A stretch of 64,000 nucleotides of DNA from Dryocosmus kuriphilus (lineage: Eukaryota; Arthropoda; Insecta; Hymenoptera; Cynipidae). The stretch lies in NCBI GenBank assembly GCA_038277395.1, contig CM076197.1:30769564-30833563 (forward strand), given 5' to 3'. Shown here one piece after another: positions 43,517 through 53,810 of the stretch. Each line of letters opens with the position of its first letter. The stretch's first letter is position 1. The position numbers and the translations under genes were made by a program. The notes beneath the pieces are model-generated. The model saw only the letters and a list, made by a program, of their open reading frames with translations, was not told the DNA's origin and did not search any database.

Positions 43517-45043
43517 TGTTGAAAATCATACTTCTAACGATATTAAATATTTTCGGAACTATGTGAATAAGTTAAAGAAAAATAATGGCATTCCTCAAAA
43601 CATGTTCCTCGGTGACAATAAACTCAATAATACTAAAGGAGTCTGTGATCTTTTTTCTCGACATTTTGAATCTATGTATAGGCAGCCTAACAATTGTAAT
43701 ATAAACGCAAATTACTTGTTAAACAAGAACTCTGTTATAAGTACGTTTGATTTGGATTATATTACTCATTCAGATATAGATTTTGCACTGAGAAACATGA
43801 AGGTTAAGTCCTCAGTTGGTCCGGATTTTATTCCATCATCTTTTCTGAAAAATTGTAGTCAGAGTTTAATTCATCCGCTACTTATTCTTTTTTGTCAGCC
43901 TAAATCAGGGTTACTTTCCAGAGATTTGGAAAAAATCGTACAGCACACCTGTGTTTAAAAGCGGCAATATTCATGATGTTGTTAATTATTATTATCTGTT
44001 GTGTTGCAAAACTATTAGAATCTATCATTACTGATAAGCTTACTAAGCATTTTATTAATATGATTTCTCCAGCTCAGTATGGTTTTGTCCAATCTAAATC
44101 TGCATCTACTAATCTAGTACTATACAGCGAGTATATATCAACAACCCTGTCCAAAATCACAACAAATAGGCTCAACTTATCTAGATTTTACCAAAGCTTT
44201 TGATTCTGTGGATTATGAAATTTTATTACATAAATTATCTATATTTGGTATATCTGGAAAGCTGTTAAATTGGCTTGAGTCATACCTAAATCATAGAAAT
44301 CAAATTGTGAGAGTTAGAGGTAATGAATCTGATTCTATTGTGGTTACTTCTGGTGTGCCTCTCCTCTTATTTTTTTCATTAATGACATAGCTGATAATTT
44401 AAAATTTGCTAAAATACTTATTTATGCTGATGATGTTAAACTCTTTCTAGTCATTAACTCGCCGTTACATGCATCAAAGTTACAAGTGGATTTGTACAGG
44501 ATTGTTGCCTGGTCTAGAACGAATAAATTAGAACTTAATGCTAAGAAGTGTAAAACCATTAGTTTCGGTAAACCTAAGAATATTTTTAATTACAATTATA
44601 TTATCAACAATAGTATGTTAAATTGAGTAAATAAAGTTGATTCCATCAGTGACCTTGGTGTCACCTTTGAAAGTTCTTTTGATTTTAAAATACAATTGGA
44701 GTCTAGTGTGTCTAAGGCTTTTAATTCTTTAGGATTCGTGATAATAAATTCGCGATAATTTAAAAAAATTGACTATATTTTACAGCTTTACAAAACACTA
44801 GTACTGCATAAACTAATCTATTGCTCTCAAATATGGTCTCCATACTACCAAGTTGATTTGAAGAAACTTGAATCAGTACAGCACAAGTTTTTGAGATATG
44901 TGTCCTATAAACTAGGAAAGCCTATGCAATATTTTAAACACGACTACTCTGATATCTTGTTTACTTTAACATTGCCTACCATAAAATCTATCCATAATTG
45001 TAAAAGGGAGTTTGTGCCCGTTGATCAATTAATCAATAAATAA
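43449..45043 (+). pseudogene. LINE reverse transcriptase
   Basis: 'NMKVKSSVGPDFIPSSFLKN' (box 0/1), 'ITDKLTKHFINMISPAQYGF' (fingers), then in another frame 'DSVDYEILLHKLSIFGISGK' and 'NWLESYLNHRNQIVRVRG', 'VVTSGVP' (box B), 'LIYADDVKLFLVI' at about 44420-44460 (box C intact), and 'MKKLESVQHKFLRYVSYKLG'. At least four frame breaks. The last part stops at 45041, short of the usual C-terminus. Confidence 0.75.
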
Positions 45044-46137
45044 AAGTACAAAAAGGTACAAAATTCCTCCGAATTATCCTGAAAACCCGAGAAAACAGTA
45101 ATTTTTTTCATTTGTTTCTAAATTATTTGTTTTACTGAAAAAATGTATCAATAAAGGTTGTATACTTATGAAATACGTATTTTTTTGTTATCAAAATTTT
45201 TCTGACTGAACCAACAATTTTTTAGAAAAATCTAAAAAGGATGAAAAAAGCAAAAAAATAAAAAAAATATATTGATATTTTGAAAAACCAGTGGGTGCTT
45301 TTAATTTTACTTTCTAACAAAATCTGTATAAAATATAGATCTTCATTTTTACCATCTAGAAACCTATTTGGGTAGTTCTTATTTGTTATTAAAAATTTCA
45401 CGAAAATTAATTTTTTAATCAAATTTGCCATTTTACTTTCAACCACTGCTGGAAAATTTTTTTATAAATAAGTACGAAAAACTAAAACCATACCGAAAAG
45501 GAAAACCATTTTTACAGAAAAATATTAATAACTACAATATATTACAGCAAAAATTACAGAAAAGTAGAACTCTTGTCTTTTATTTGGTCGAATTTGGTTA
45601 CTTTCTTGCACTTTTATACTATTCTTCCTATCATTTTTGTTGTAATTTATTGTAATTATTTGTCCTTTCCTGTAGAAATAGTTATAGTTTATAGTACTTA
45701 TTTGTACACAATTTTTCACCAGAGATTGAAAGAAAAACGTTAAATCTACGTTTTTATTTAAATTCATTTTCGTGAAATTTGTAATGATAAGCAAAAACTA
45801 CCCAATTAAGGTTTCTAAGAGTTGAAAGTGACAGTTTATATTTTTCATGATGTCCATTGGTAAGTAAAATGAAAAATGCCCACTGATTAAAAAAAATATC
45901 GAATAATTTTGTTTTACCTTTTGTACTATTTTCTTTCGATTTTTCTCGGAAAGTGTTTTTTCAGTGAGAAAATGTAATAGAACGGCAGATGCATATCAAT
46001 TCGCGCGATCTACAACTTTTATTCAAACACTTTTTCAATAAAACCAATAATTTAGAAGCAACTCATGAAAATTATGGTTTTCTTGGGTTTTCCGGGCAAT
46101 TCGGACGAATTTTGTACTTTTTTGTACTTTTATAGTG
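45042..46137. mobile_element. Foldback MITE, about 1.1 kb
   Basis: The ends are inverted: 'taaaagtacaaaaaggtac' at 45042 and 'gtacttttttgtactttta' at 46117-46135. The match goes on inward ('aattcctccgaattatcc' with 'ggcaattcggacgaatt'; 'accagtgggtgcttttaatt' near 45289 with 'aaaatgcccactga' near 45875; 'cctatttgggtagttctta' near 45363 with 'aaaaactacccaattaagg' near 45794), so almost the whole element is a long hairpin with a small loop near 45420-45720. No coding capacity; TSD not clear. It separates the LINE from the gypsy remnant. Confidence 0.75.
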
Positions 46138-46149
46138 TCACCGGAGATT

Positions 46150-46803
46150 ATACCGGTACATTCCTCATATGTTGCTAACTCTTAACTACTAGTTTTTCAT
46201 GCTTTAGTCTCTGCGTAGCCATCTGCGAATGATACAGCCTCAGAGAATCGAGTGTAGAGATCCACGATTGTGCGAAATTAGTTAAACACCTTGCAAAGAA
46301 TTAGCTCAACCGGATTTATGTCGATGTGCTTGAAATGTTGAGTTGGGAGATAGAAAGTTCCAATAGGTGACATTATGTGTCGAGAGACTTTGTTTTTCTG
46401 GCACTGAATACAGTGTTTCGTCCGCTTAAGACAGTCTTTGTTCATTAGTGGCCAGACATAGCGTTGACCTATCGTTTTTTGTGATGCTTTTCCTCAAGAG
46501 TGGGAAAGGAAGTGAAGCGAGTTAAAAATTGTTTTTCGTAGTGTCTTAGGCACATTAGGACGTACGACATCCGACGAGACGTCGCAATATAGTCGTGTAT
46601 CCTGAAAATAAATTTGTCGAAGCTGGAGAGAAGTGGTAGCAGAATGGAGAAGAACTGGAAGGTCATCATCCTGAAGTGAAATAGCATCTGTGCGTGATAG
46701 AATGTCAACAACTATATTATCCGTACCTATGACAAGAAGAAAGTCCGACGTGAATTGGGCAATGAAGTCTGTTCTGGATGCTGCTTAAAAGCGTGCATAA
46801 ATG
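46150..46803 (-). pseudogene. RNase H end and integrase start of the outer gypsy element
   Basis: From 46803 downward: 'FKQHPEQTSLPNSRRTFF' and 'DNIVVDILSRTDAISLQDDD' close RNase H; 'HFLSHS' and 'CIQCQKNKVSRHIM' are the HHCC zinc ligands of integrase; 'FKHIDINPVEL' lies where the first catalytic Asp strand is expected. The sequence joins, across the 46804-56022 insertion, to the RNase H stretch ending at 56023, so the outer element was cut inside RNase H near its 'DHK' strand. The rest of integrase and the 3' LTR are missing; a foldback MITE ends at 46137. Confidence 0.75.
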
Positions 46804-47109
46804 TGTGACGCGATATCCGCACACCGTTACAACGCCTTCAGCCGGCCCTGAGTCGCACTCACCATCCCTTCCCCACGGAGCAACCAGTGCGCCGACGCGC
46901 GCCACCGATCGCTTCGTTATAAGGACGAACGAGACGTGGCTCGGGGCACTTCACTCGGTGCGCCCAGTCGAGTCAGTTCGACTGGTCTCAACGAGAAGAA
47001 GCTGCACTGGTTCCTCTGTGGACGGGCACCCCGTGGCAGAGTTACCAGACGACGACGACGACGGACGTGACCGACGACGACCTGGCCCCATCCTTACCCT
47101 CCTTCCTTC

Positions 47110-47940
47110 CTCCAGATACCGACGTATGTGCCGATGAATGCGTTACCACCATGGTCGGCCCATGCGACACGGAAGTCGTGATCCAGGAACACCCTGGCCA
47201 CCCTTCCGGTCGGTACCCGCACCCATCCTCCTCCAGATACCGACGTATGTGCCGATGAATGCGTTACCACCATGGTCGGCCCATGCGACACGGAAGTCGT
47301 GATCCAGGAACACCCTGGCCACCCTTCCGGTCGGTACCCGCACCCATCCTCCTCCAGATACCGACGTATGTGCCGATGGATGTGTTACCACCATGGTCGG
47401 CTCATGCGACACGGAAGTCGTGATCCAGGAACACCCTGGCCACCCTTCCGGTCGGTACCCGCACCCATCCTCCTCCAGATACCGACGTATGTGCCGATGG
47501 ATGTGTTACCACCATGGTCGGCCCATGCGACACGGAAGTCGTGATCCAGGAACGCCCTGGCCACCCTTCCGGTCGGTACCCGCACCCATCCTCCTCCAGA
47601 TACCGACGTATGTGCCGATGGATGCGTTACCACCATGGTCGGCCCATGCGACACGGAAGTCGTGATCCAGGAACGCCCTGGCCACCCTTCCGGTCGGTAC
47701 CCGCACCCATCCTCCTCCAGATACCGACGTATGTGCCGATGGATGTGTTACCACCATGGTCGGCCCATGCGACACGGAAGTCGTGATCCAGGAACACCCT
47801 GGCCACCCTTCCGGTCGGTACCCGCACCCATCCTCCTCCAGATACCGACGTATGTGCCGACGGATGTGTTACCACCATGGTCGGCCCATGCGACACGGAA
47901 GTCGTGATCCAGGAATACCCTGGTCACCCTTCCGGTCGGT
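47110..47940. repeat. 121-bp LTR minisatellite, seven copies
   Basis: Unit starts 'ccagataccgacgtatgtgc' at 47112, 47233, 47354, 47475, 47596, 47717 and 47838. Copies can be told apart by small variants: gatgaatgcg / gatggatgtg / gatggatgcg / gacggatgtg; cccatg / ctcatg; aacacc / aacgcc / aatacc. The unit aligns with the 120-bp unit of the solo LTR at 2558-3490. Open frames of 89-90 codons on both strands are artefacts of the 121-bp period. Confidence 0.95.
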
Positions 47941-48135
47941 ACACCCCCCTCCGAATAAGACCAAGGCCAGTGACTCCGGAGACCCACCTGACGCACGAAA
48001 CGGGACGCATACCGTATACCGCGAACGCCGCCCCTACCACCCGACCGAACCGCGGGGCGGAGCGCTCGAACCACCGGCGACCCGATTCGCAGCTCCCGCT
48101 GAGAGGGATACCACCCTCACCACACCATATGTACT

Positions 48136-48145
48136 CTTTTTATAG
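48136..48145 (+). promoter_or_regulatory. Possible TATA box in the LTR
   Basis: 'ctttttatag' in the unique 3' part of the LTR, identical at the same place in the 3' LTR. It is the only TATA-like match I noticed in the GC-rich part; function is inferred from position. Confidence 0.35.
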
Positions 48146-48531
48146 GGACACCCGGGTGGCGACCCCGACACGCACCGCCGAACGATCAACCAAGGAGGCA
48201 GCGCCTCCACCACGAGCGGGCTGGGCCCACTCGTTTCGCGCACACCGACTGCCGACATCACCTTTTTGAATTGTATCCACTCACACACACAAACACATAC
48301 AGGCAACATGTACTTCGGCCACACGCACTCTCCCAACATTCACACACACTTGCACACGCACCAACACAGTTAGAGTTGTAGATTATAGGAAGAATATAGT
48401 ATTGTTTATTTGGTAAACCTCCGTATTTTTCACTGCTTTTACCCTTGTCCCCGCATCCTACCCTGGCTAGGCTGAGACATCCGGTAGGGGAACTTAGGTA
48501 ATCCTAGGGCGGGTAAATTAGCAGCGTTACA

Positions 48532-48549
48532 TGGCGCCCGAACAGGGAC
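48532..48549 (+). other. Primer binding site, tRNA-Lys
   Basis: tggcgcccgaacagggac lies immediately after the LTR with no spacer and is an 18-base complement of the 3' end of tRNA-Lys (the sequence known as the tRNA-Lys3 primer site). Confidence 0.9.
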
Positions 48550-48820
48550 CGTTTTCCGAAAAAAAAAAGCACCGACACCATTGTATCGAAAGTAGGGGTT
48601 TCCCCCTCTAGCGACCCGAACCTGTATAAATCGTACGACAGCTGCGCCGATCATCCCCACGTCCCCCCCCCACCACAAGGAAGCGACGCATCCCAGGCTG
48701 CGCACAGAAATCAAAGCAGGGGCTATAAAGCCAGAGTCGACAGAACCAAACGCACAGTCTTAGCTGATCCACTTCCGTGTCCAGACAAGCAAGCAACGCC
48801 AACGAGCAACACCGACCACC
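48550..48820 (+). other. Gypsy leader between primer site and gag
   Basis: Untranslated leader of 271 bases with an A9 run (about 48560) and a C10 run (about 48664). No gene. Confidence 0.7.
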
Positions 48821-49897
48821 ATGAAAGTGTCATGGATCTACAAGCTGAGTAAAGAGCAACTGGAGGAAGAGCTAAGGAAATATCAGGTAGACCCGGAGGG
48901 CTCAGTGGCGATATTAAGACAACGGATGGTGAGTCTGGTTAGAGGCCACCCGGAGCTCTTCGAGGACAGACCAGAGGACGCCCCCGGCTACAAGGAAGAA
49001 CTGGACCGCACTAAGGACCTGGAGACAATGGAGGCGGAACTGAACCAGCTACGTCAGAACCAAGTAGTAGCCTCCTCGCCAAGGTCCGAACACGGAGGAG
49101 GCACAGCAGAAGAACTCAGGGAACCCTCAACGAGATCCAGCTCAACCCTAGACCAGATGAGGAAGTGGAACTGCCATTTCGATGGAAAGAACGTGTACGG
49201 GTTCCTGGAGAGGCTGGGCGAGTTACAGCAAGCCTACCAATACTCCAACGAGCAGATATTGAGGGGATTCCCTGAGCTACTAAAGGGCGACGCTCAGCTG
49301 TGGTACCGCAACTGCGCGGCCAACATCACCACCCTCCAGGAGCTAGAGCAAAGCCTACGACGATTCTACCTGTCGCCCGGCGAACTGAGGCAACTAGACC
49401 AACAGATTTACAACCGACGCCAAGACCACCGAGAAGACTTCAGAACATACGCCACAGCTATGCTCACCCTCATCAGGAGACGCGGGGGCTTCACCCCAAA
49501 CAGAGCCCTGGAGACGCTATATTTCAACATGAAGCCAGAATTACGGCTATATATACGCCTACCAGAACTCTCGTCCACCGACGACCTGATACAACGTGTA
49601 GAGGAAGTCAAAGAGACCCAGCAGCTCCTAGCCAAAGAAACCCGCGGAGAACCGAAGCCGAAACCAACCAAGCAACCGACTTGCACCATCGAACCCAACT
49701 ACGTACGCCACGAGACCTACTGGCGGTGCAAGCAGCGAGGTCACTCACGCCTGAAATGCCGCAACGAAGCCCGAAAGTTCTGTTCCTGGTGTGGCCAAGA
49801 CGACATTCTGTCTCGGGACTGCGACTGCGAGAGGCCGGGAAACGACCAGCGGGCCGGGGCGAAGCAGACGCAAACCCGGCCCGAGCCCAACGCATAG
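48821..49897 (+). CDS. gag: Gag polyprotein of the young gypsy element
   Basis: 358 codons from the first ATG after the leader. Residues 8-45 ('LSKEQLEEELRKYQVDPEGS') form a SAP-like helix pair; 50-100 are Glu-rich; about 115-260 are the retrotransposon gag core ('LLKGDAQLWYRNC', 'EQSLRRFYLSPGELRQL'). Two nucleocapsid knuckles follow at about 300-335, both defective: the first starts with Tyr where Cys is expected (YWRCKQRGH..), the second has Ile in the His place (CSWCGQDDI). In intact relatives gag packages RNA into particles. Pol lies in the -1 frame and overlaps, as is usual for gypsy. The damage to both knuckles suggests this copy could not package RNA alone. Confidence 0.9.
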   Translation: MKVSWIYKLSKEQLEEELRKYQVDPEGSVAILRQRMVSLVRGHPELFEDRPEDAPGYKEELDRTKDLETMEAELNQLRQNQVVASSPRSEHGGGTAEELREPSTRSSSTLDQMRKWNCHFDGKNVYGFLERLGELQQAYQYSNEQILRGFPELLKGDAQLWYRNCAANITTLQELEQSLRRFYLSPGELRQLDQQIYNRRQDHREDFRTYATAMLTLIRRRGGFTPNRALETLYFNMKPELRLYIRLPELSSTDDLIQRVEEVKETQQLLAKETRGEPKPKPTKQPTCTIEPNYVRHETYWRCKQRGHSRLKCRNEARKFCSWCGQDDILSRDCDCERPGNDQRAGAKQTQTRPEPNA

Positions 49898-50055
49898 ACC
49901 AGGAACCGAGAGTGTTCGTCCCAGTAAGGATAGGGCGACGCACCGTCCACGCCCTCGTCGACCCCGGGTCCGTCTGCTCGTACGTAAACCCTCGAACCGC
50001 AAAACTATGCATCAACCAAGGGTGAACACGGGAAAGAAACAACTGCATCGCAATC
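49898..50055 (+). pseudogene. pol: Protease start of pol, broken
   Basis: The pol frame (frame of 50056) is open before gag ends and reads 'RVFVPVRIGRRTVHALVDPG' from about 49909; the active-site triplet at 49960-49968 is Asp-Pro-Gly instead of Asp-Thr/Ser-Gly. A TGA at 50023-50025 then stops the same frame 30 bases before the ATG at 50056. The second part of the protease fold is in the downstream ORF. With the altered triplet and the stop, no processing activity is expected from this copy. Confidence 0.8.
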
Positions 50056-53000
50056 ATGGCAAACGGTACAAGATCCCCGCTAGGCGACCGATTCCTCGGG
50101 CACCTACGGATAGCTAACAAACGCATCCAGACAGAATTATCCGTCATGCCACACCTGAAGCACGACGTCCTCCTTGGCATCGACATACTGAGTCAAGCGA
50201 AATTTGAAATGACCCTAAATGGGAAAAGAGTGTTTCCCCTAAAGGAGACCGAAGCGAACGCTATCGAGGGACCAATAACTATGACACACCTCGACCCGAA
50301 GAACCAGAGAACCGCTGAGGAGTTCATAAGTCATCAATTGGCACAATGCGGCAAGAGGAGAGGGGTCACCCCGTTGATCAAGCACGAGATCCGACTAAAA
50401 GAGAACACCCCGATCAAACAACGTTACCGGCCAAGGAATCCCGCCATCCAGCAGATTATCGACGAAGAGGTGGACCAGATGCTTCGAGAAGGAGTGATTC
50501 AACCGTCCAGTAGCCCATGGAGCTCCCCAGTCGTCATTACACGGCGGAAGGACGGCCGGCCCAGATTCTGTGTGGACTTCCGAAAATTAAACCACGTCTC
50601 GGAGAAGGACGCCTACCCTTTGCCGCAAGTCAATACGACCCTGGACAAACTGCGTGGGGCCAGGTATTTATCCACGATCGACCTTAAGAATGGGTACTGG
50701 CACGTACCCCTCACCGAAGATAGTAAACCACTCACAGCGTTCACCGTGCCGGGAAAGGGGCTCTACGAATTTACGGTCATGCCGTTCGGTCTACACGCAG
50801 CGCCGTCCACCTTCCAGCGCCTGCTGGACCGGGTGGTCACGCCCGAAATGGCCCCAAACGCTTTCGCCTACCTGGACGACATAGTAATCTGCACCACAAC
50901 CTTCGAGAAACACCTCGAGATACTGACCACCGTTTTCCAGAGACTGCGTCACGCAAACCTCAGCCCGAACGCCGACAAATGCCAGTTCTTTCGGGGAGAA
51001 ATCAAGTATCTGGGACACATCGTCAATAGCCAAGGACTACAGACCGACCCCGATAAGGTAACAGCCATACAGAATCTAACCCCGCCTAAAAATCAGAAGG
51101 AGGCCCGCCAATTTCTGGGCCTAATCTCGTGGTACCGAAGATTCATAAAGGACGTGGCCCGCGTTGCGGCGCCACTTCACAAATTACTACGGAAGAAAGC
51201 AAGGTGGGAGTGGACCTCAGACCAACAGCAGGCTTTCGACGAACTGAAGCTACGACTTACCACCGCACCGATCCTCGCTTGTCCCGACTGGAGTAAGACA
51301 TTCACTCTACAAACCGATGCCAGCCAGGAAGGGCTAGGAGCAGCCCTCTCCCAACCAGAGGACGATACAGAACGCATCATCGCTTACGCCAGCCGATCAC
51401 TATCAAACGCGGAGAAGAACTATTCAACCACCGAACTCGAGTGCCTCGCCGTCAAATGGGGGATATGGAAGATGCGCGATTACCTCGAAGGATATCAATT
51501 CGTCGTCCTGACCGACCATCTGTCGCTGAAGTGGCTCGACAAGATAGACAACCCCTCGGGACGTCTGGCCCGCTGGGCAATGGAACTCAGCCAGTGGGAT
51601 TTCACGATAAAGTACCGGAGAGGGACCGACAACCTACTGGCTGACACGCTGTCACGTCAACCACTGCCCACGTGTGCCATAGAAGGCGAAGATTGGTACC
51701 AAGAACGACTAAAAGCCGTAAGAAACGCACCGAAAGACAACCCAGAATACCGCATCCAAAACGACCGGCTATACCGACGCGTCCTGCACACGCTGGACTT
51801 CAACGACTACGGACCAGAGGAAGAGTGGAAAATCTGCGTCCCCCGGGCAGACCAGTCACGGGTCCTGAGGGAGGTGCACGACGAACCAACGGCCGGACAC
51901 CTAGGGGTGGCTAAAACACTAAGTCGCCTTTCCCGCTACTATTTCTGGCCCGGTATGCTCAGGATGGGCACTCGGCATGTGCGCGACTGTCCAAACTGCC
52001 AAAAGTTCAAAAGCCAGCAACAGTACCCGGCCGGCGAGATGCAGGCCACCAACGTCAACCAGCCATGGGAGATGGTCTCCGTGGACCTCGTAGGACCCCT
52101 ACCTCGCTCCAACACGGGGAACAATTGGCTTCTAGTGATGCAGGACCGCTACACCAAATGGATAGAGATATGCCCCCTGAGGAAAGCTACCGGACAAGCA
52201 ATAGCCGTCACAATAAGGAACCAGATCTGCTTACGACACGGCTGCCCAAAGGTCATCGTTTCCGATAATGGACGCCAGTTCACCAGCAAGGAGATCCAAA
52301 ATCTATTCACCGGGTTGCACATAAAGCACCGCCTCACCCCACCGTACACACCGCAATGTAATCCAGTGGAACGAGCAAATCGGGTAGTCAAAACCATGAT
52401 ATCACAGAACATCGAAAAATCCCAAAAGACATGGGACCTCCACCTCACCGAACTACAGTTCGCCTACAACACAGCCACCAGCTCCGTGACCGGACACTCA
52501 CCCGCTTATCTGAACTATCGACGGGAACTACGACCGCCGGGCAGTTTGGCCCAAGAAGCAGCTCCAGAAAGCCACGAGGAACCAGCCCGACGCATAGCTA
52601 AACTCCACGCAGCACTGGAACTCGCCCGCCAACAGATAGCAGCGAGCTTCCAGAAACAACAGAAACACTACAACCTGCGACGAAGAAAATGGACGCCGGT
52701 CATCGGGAACACCGTACTAAAGAGAACTCACCACCTATCCAAAAAAAACCGACGACTTCAACGCCAAGCTGGCGGCCAAGTACCAAGGCCCATATACCAT
52801 CCACCGGAAATATTCGGACGTGATGTACGACCTGAAGGACGACAAGGGCAATATGGTACGCCGCATACACATCAAGGACCTAAAACCCTACGAGGAGAAA
52901 GCCACGGAGACGCCAACAGCGGCAGTGGAACAAGCCACGCACGGCAAGGCGACCAGCGAGACCCGAGCGGGGATAACCATGGCAACCACTGCACAACCAG

Positions 53001-53206
53001 GAGAGGGGACGGCCACAACACTCGAGACCCTATTAACGACGCCGCCGGGCAGTACAAACCAGTACAGGATTTCGAACGGACGTACCATGGACACCGAACT
53101 CGCACAGCTGCAAGCCTGCCTGGAAGCGGAGGGTTTCCAGCGCTTCAGGGAGGTCGGACCCCTGTACCAGACCGAGGAGGAGGACACAGTGACGGCCGGG
53201 GGGTGA
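50056..53206 (+). CDS. pol: Pol: protease end, RT, RNase H, integrase (frameshifted near the end)
   Basis: Open from 50056 in one frame. Protease end 'HDVLLGIDIL' (residues 35-45); RT about 105-290 with 'LSTIDLKNGYWHVPLTED' and YLDD at residues 272-275; RNase H about 410-545 with TDAS, ELEC and TDHLSLKW; integrase with H608, H615, C645, C648 and catalytic D677, D737, E772 (the DX35E spacing). All these residues are intact. At a run of eight A (52741-52748) the frame shifts: the natural C-terminus ('GPYTIHRKYSDVMYDLKDDK' and after) lies in another frame and ends at 53206. The original frame runs on to 53325 as meaningless sequence. Copies RNA to DNA and inserts it in intact relatives. Confidence 0.9.
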
Positions 53207-53321
53207 CGCGAAAGCCAACGCGACCACGAAAGGTTTACTCCGGAGAAAGGAAGGGACCAAGGGGCCCCCGACCAACCGCCCCCGCATACGGAGCATACAA
53301 ACACTGCGACACCCGGTACGG

Positions 53322-53732
53322 TTGATGAAGGAAGTGAATGCGGTGACCGTCGAACCAGCACCACCAACGCAACGGCGGCGCAGCACCCTCATCCCAGCCA
53401 GGCCACTCACCACGATGGCACGAGGCCAGGCAAACGGGCCCAAACGGCAACTAACATCAGCAGCGACCAAGCAAATGACCCCAGCAGCAGCGGCCCCAAC
53501 CATCCGGACATCGCCAGCCGAAAGGAAGCAGGAAACTCCAGCCACCGACCCCATCCCGACGGGTCGGGAACGAAGCAGCCCGAACCAGCCGTGCCGAAGC
53601 GTCACTCTCCCATGCGGGGGTACCGTGCAGGTACCGTACGGCCGGAGGCGGCATCGAGTGGACTTCCAGGGAAGGAGGTATACGCTGCGCCTCAGGGGGA
53701 ACGGGACGTGGGGGATCTCTGCACCAGAATAA
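53322..53732 (+). CDS. Small basic ORF3 of unknown function
   Basis: 136 codons between pol and the 3' LTR. Rich in Pro, Thr, Ala and Arg in the first two-thirds; the end (residues 92-136) is more ordered, with 'SVTLPCGGTVQVPYGRRRHR' and 'VDFQGRRYTLRLRGNGTWG', alternating hydrophobic and basic residues like a small beta structure. No signal peptide, no membrane segment, so not an env. It could be an accessory RNA-binding protein or the translated residue of a longer pol end. GC-rich DNA gives long frames on both strands here, so coding is not proven. Confidence 0.4.
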   Translation: MMKEVNAVTVEPAPPTQRRRSTLIPARPLTTMARGQANGPKRQLTSAATKQMTPAAAAPTIRTSPAERKQETPATDPIPTGRERSSPNQPCRSVTLPCGGTVQVPYGRRRHRVDFQGRRYTLRLRGNGTWGISAPE

Positions 53733-53795
53733 CCGTAAGTAGGTCAAAATTTACAACGACACCTGTTTCACTAAAAATGTAAAGTTTCGCCCTCC

Positions 53796-53808
53796 AAAAG
53801 GAGGGGGT
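53796..53808 (+). other. Polypurine tract
   Basis: aaaaggaggggg(t) ends two bases before the 3' LTR start at 53811; it would prime plus-strand DNA synthesis. Confidence 0.85.
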
Positions 53809-53810
53809 AA

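Larger units (their letters stand above)
41340..45041 (+). mobile_element. CR1/Jockey-like LINE, degenerate
   Basis: ORF1 with a PHD-like Cys/His cluster and coiled coil, then endonuclease and RT in order on the plus strand, all broken by stops and shifts. AT-rich codon use, unlike the purine-rich LINE at 15380. The RT thumb/C-terminal part stops at about 45041, where a foldback MITE begins, so the 3' end is lost. The 5' edge is uncertain. Confidence 0.7.
46804..48531 (+). repeat. 5' LTR, 1728 bp, seven tandem units
   Basis: Starts TGTGACGCGA, ends GCGTTACA. Holds seven copies of a 121-bp repeat at about 47110-47940, followed by a unique 590-bp part with a TATA-like tract. Confidence 0.95.

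Noticed and set aside
47067..48145. Many 89-130-codon frames on both strands in the LTR arrays (also 54074-55760)
   Set aside because: They repeat every 121 bases in rotating frames on both strands, as expected of a tandem repeat, and lie in LTRs.
49608..50186. 192-codon minus-strand frame in gag-pol, and those at 52888-53605
   Set aside because: GC-rich antisense of gag/pol; no domain, and plus-strand pol is clear.
53206..53325. Last part of the 1089-codon pol frame as a real C-terminus
   Set aside because: After the A8 run the recognisable integrase end is in another frame; the stretch in the original frame has no family similarity.
53322..53732. Env gene making the young gypsy an errantivirus-like element
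   Set aside because: No signal peptide, cleavage site or membrane segment; far too short.
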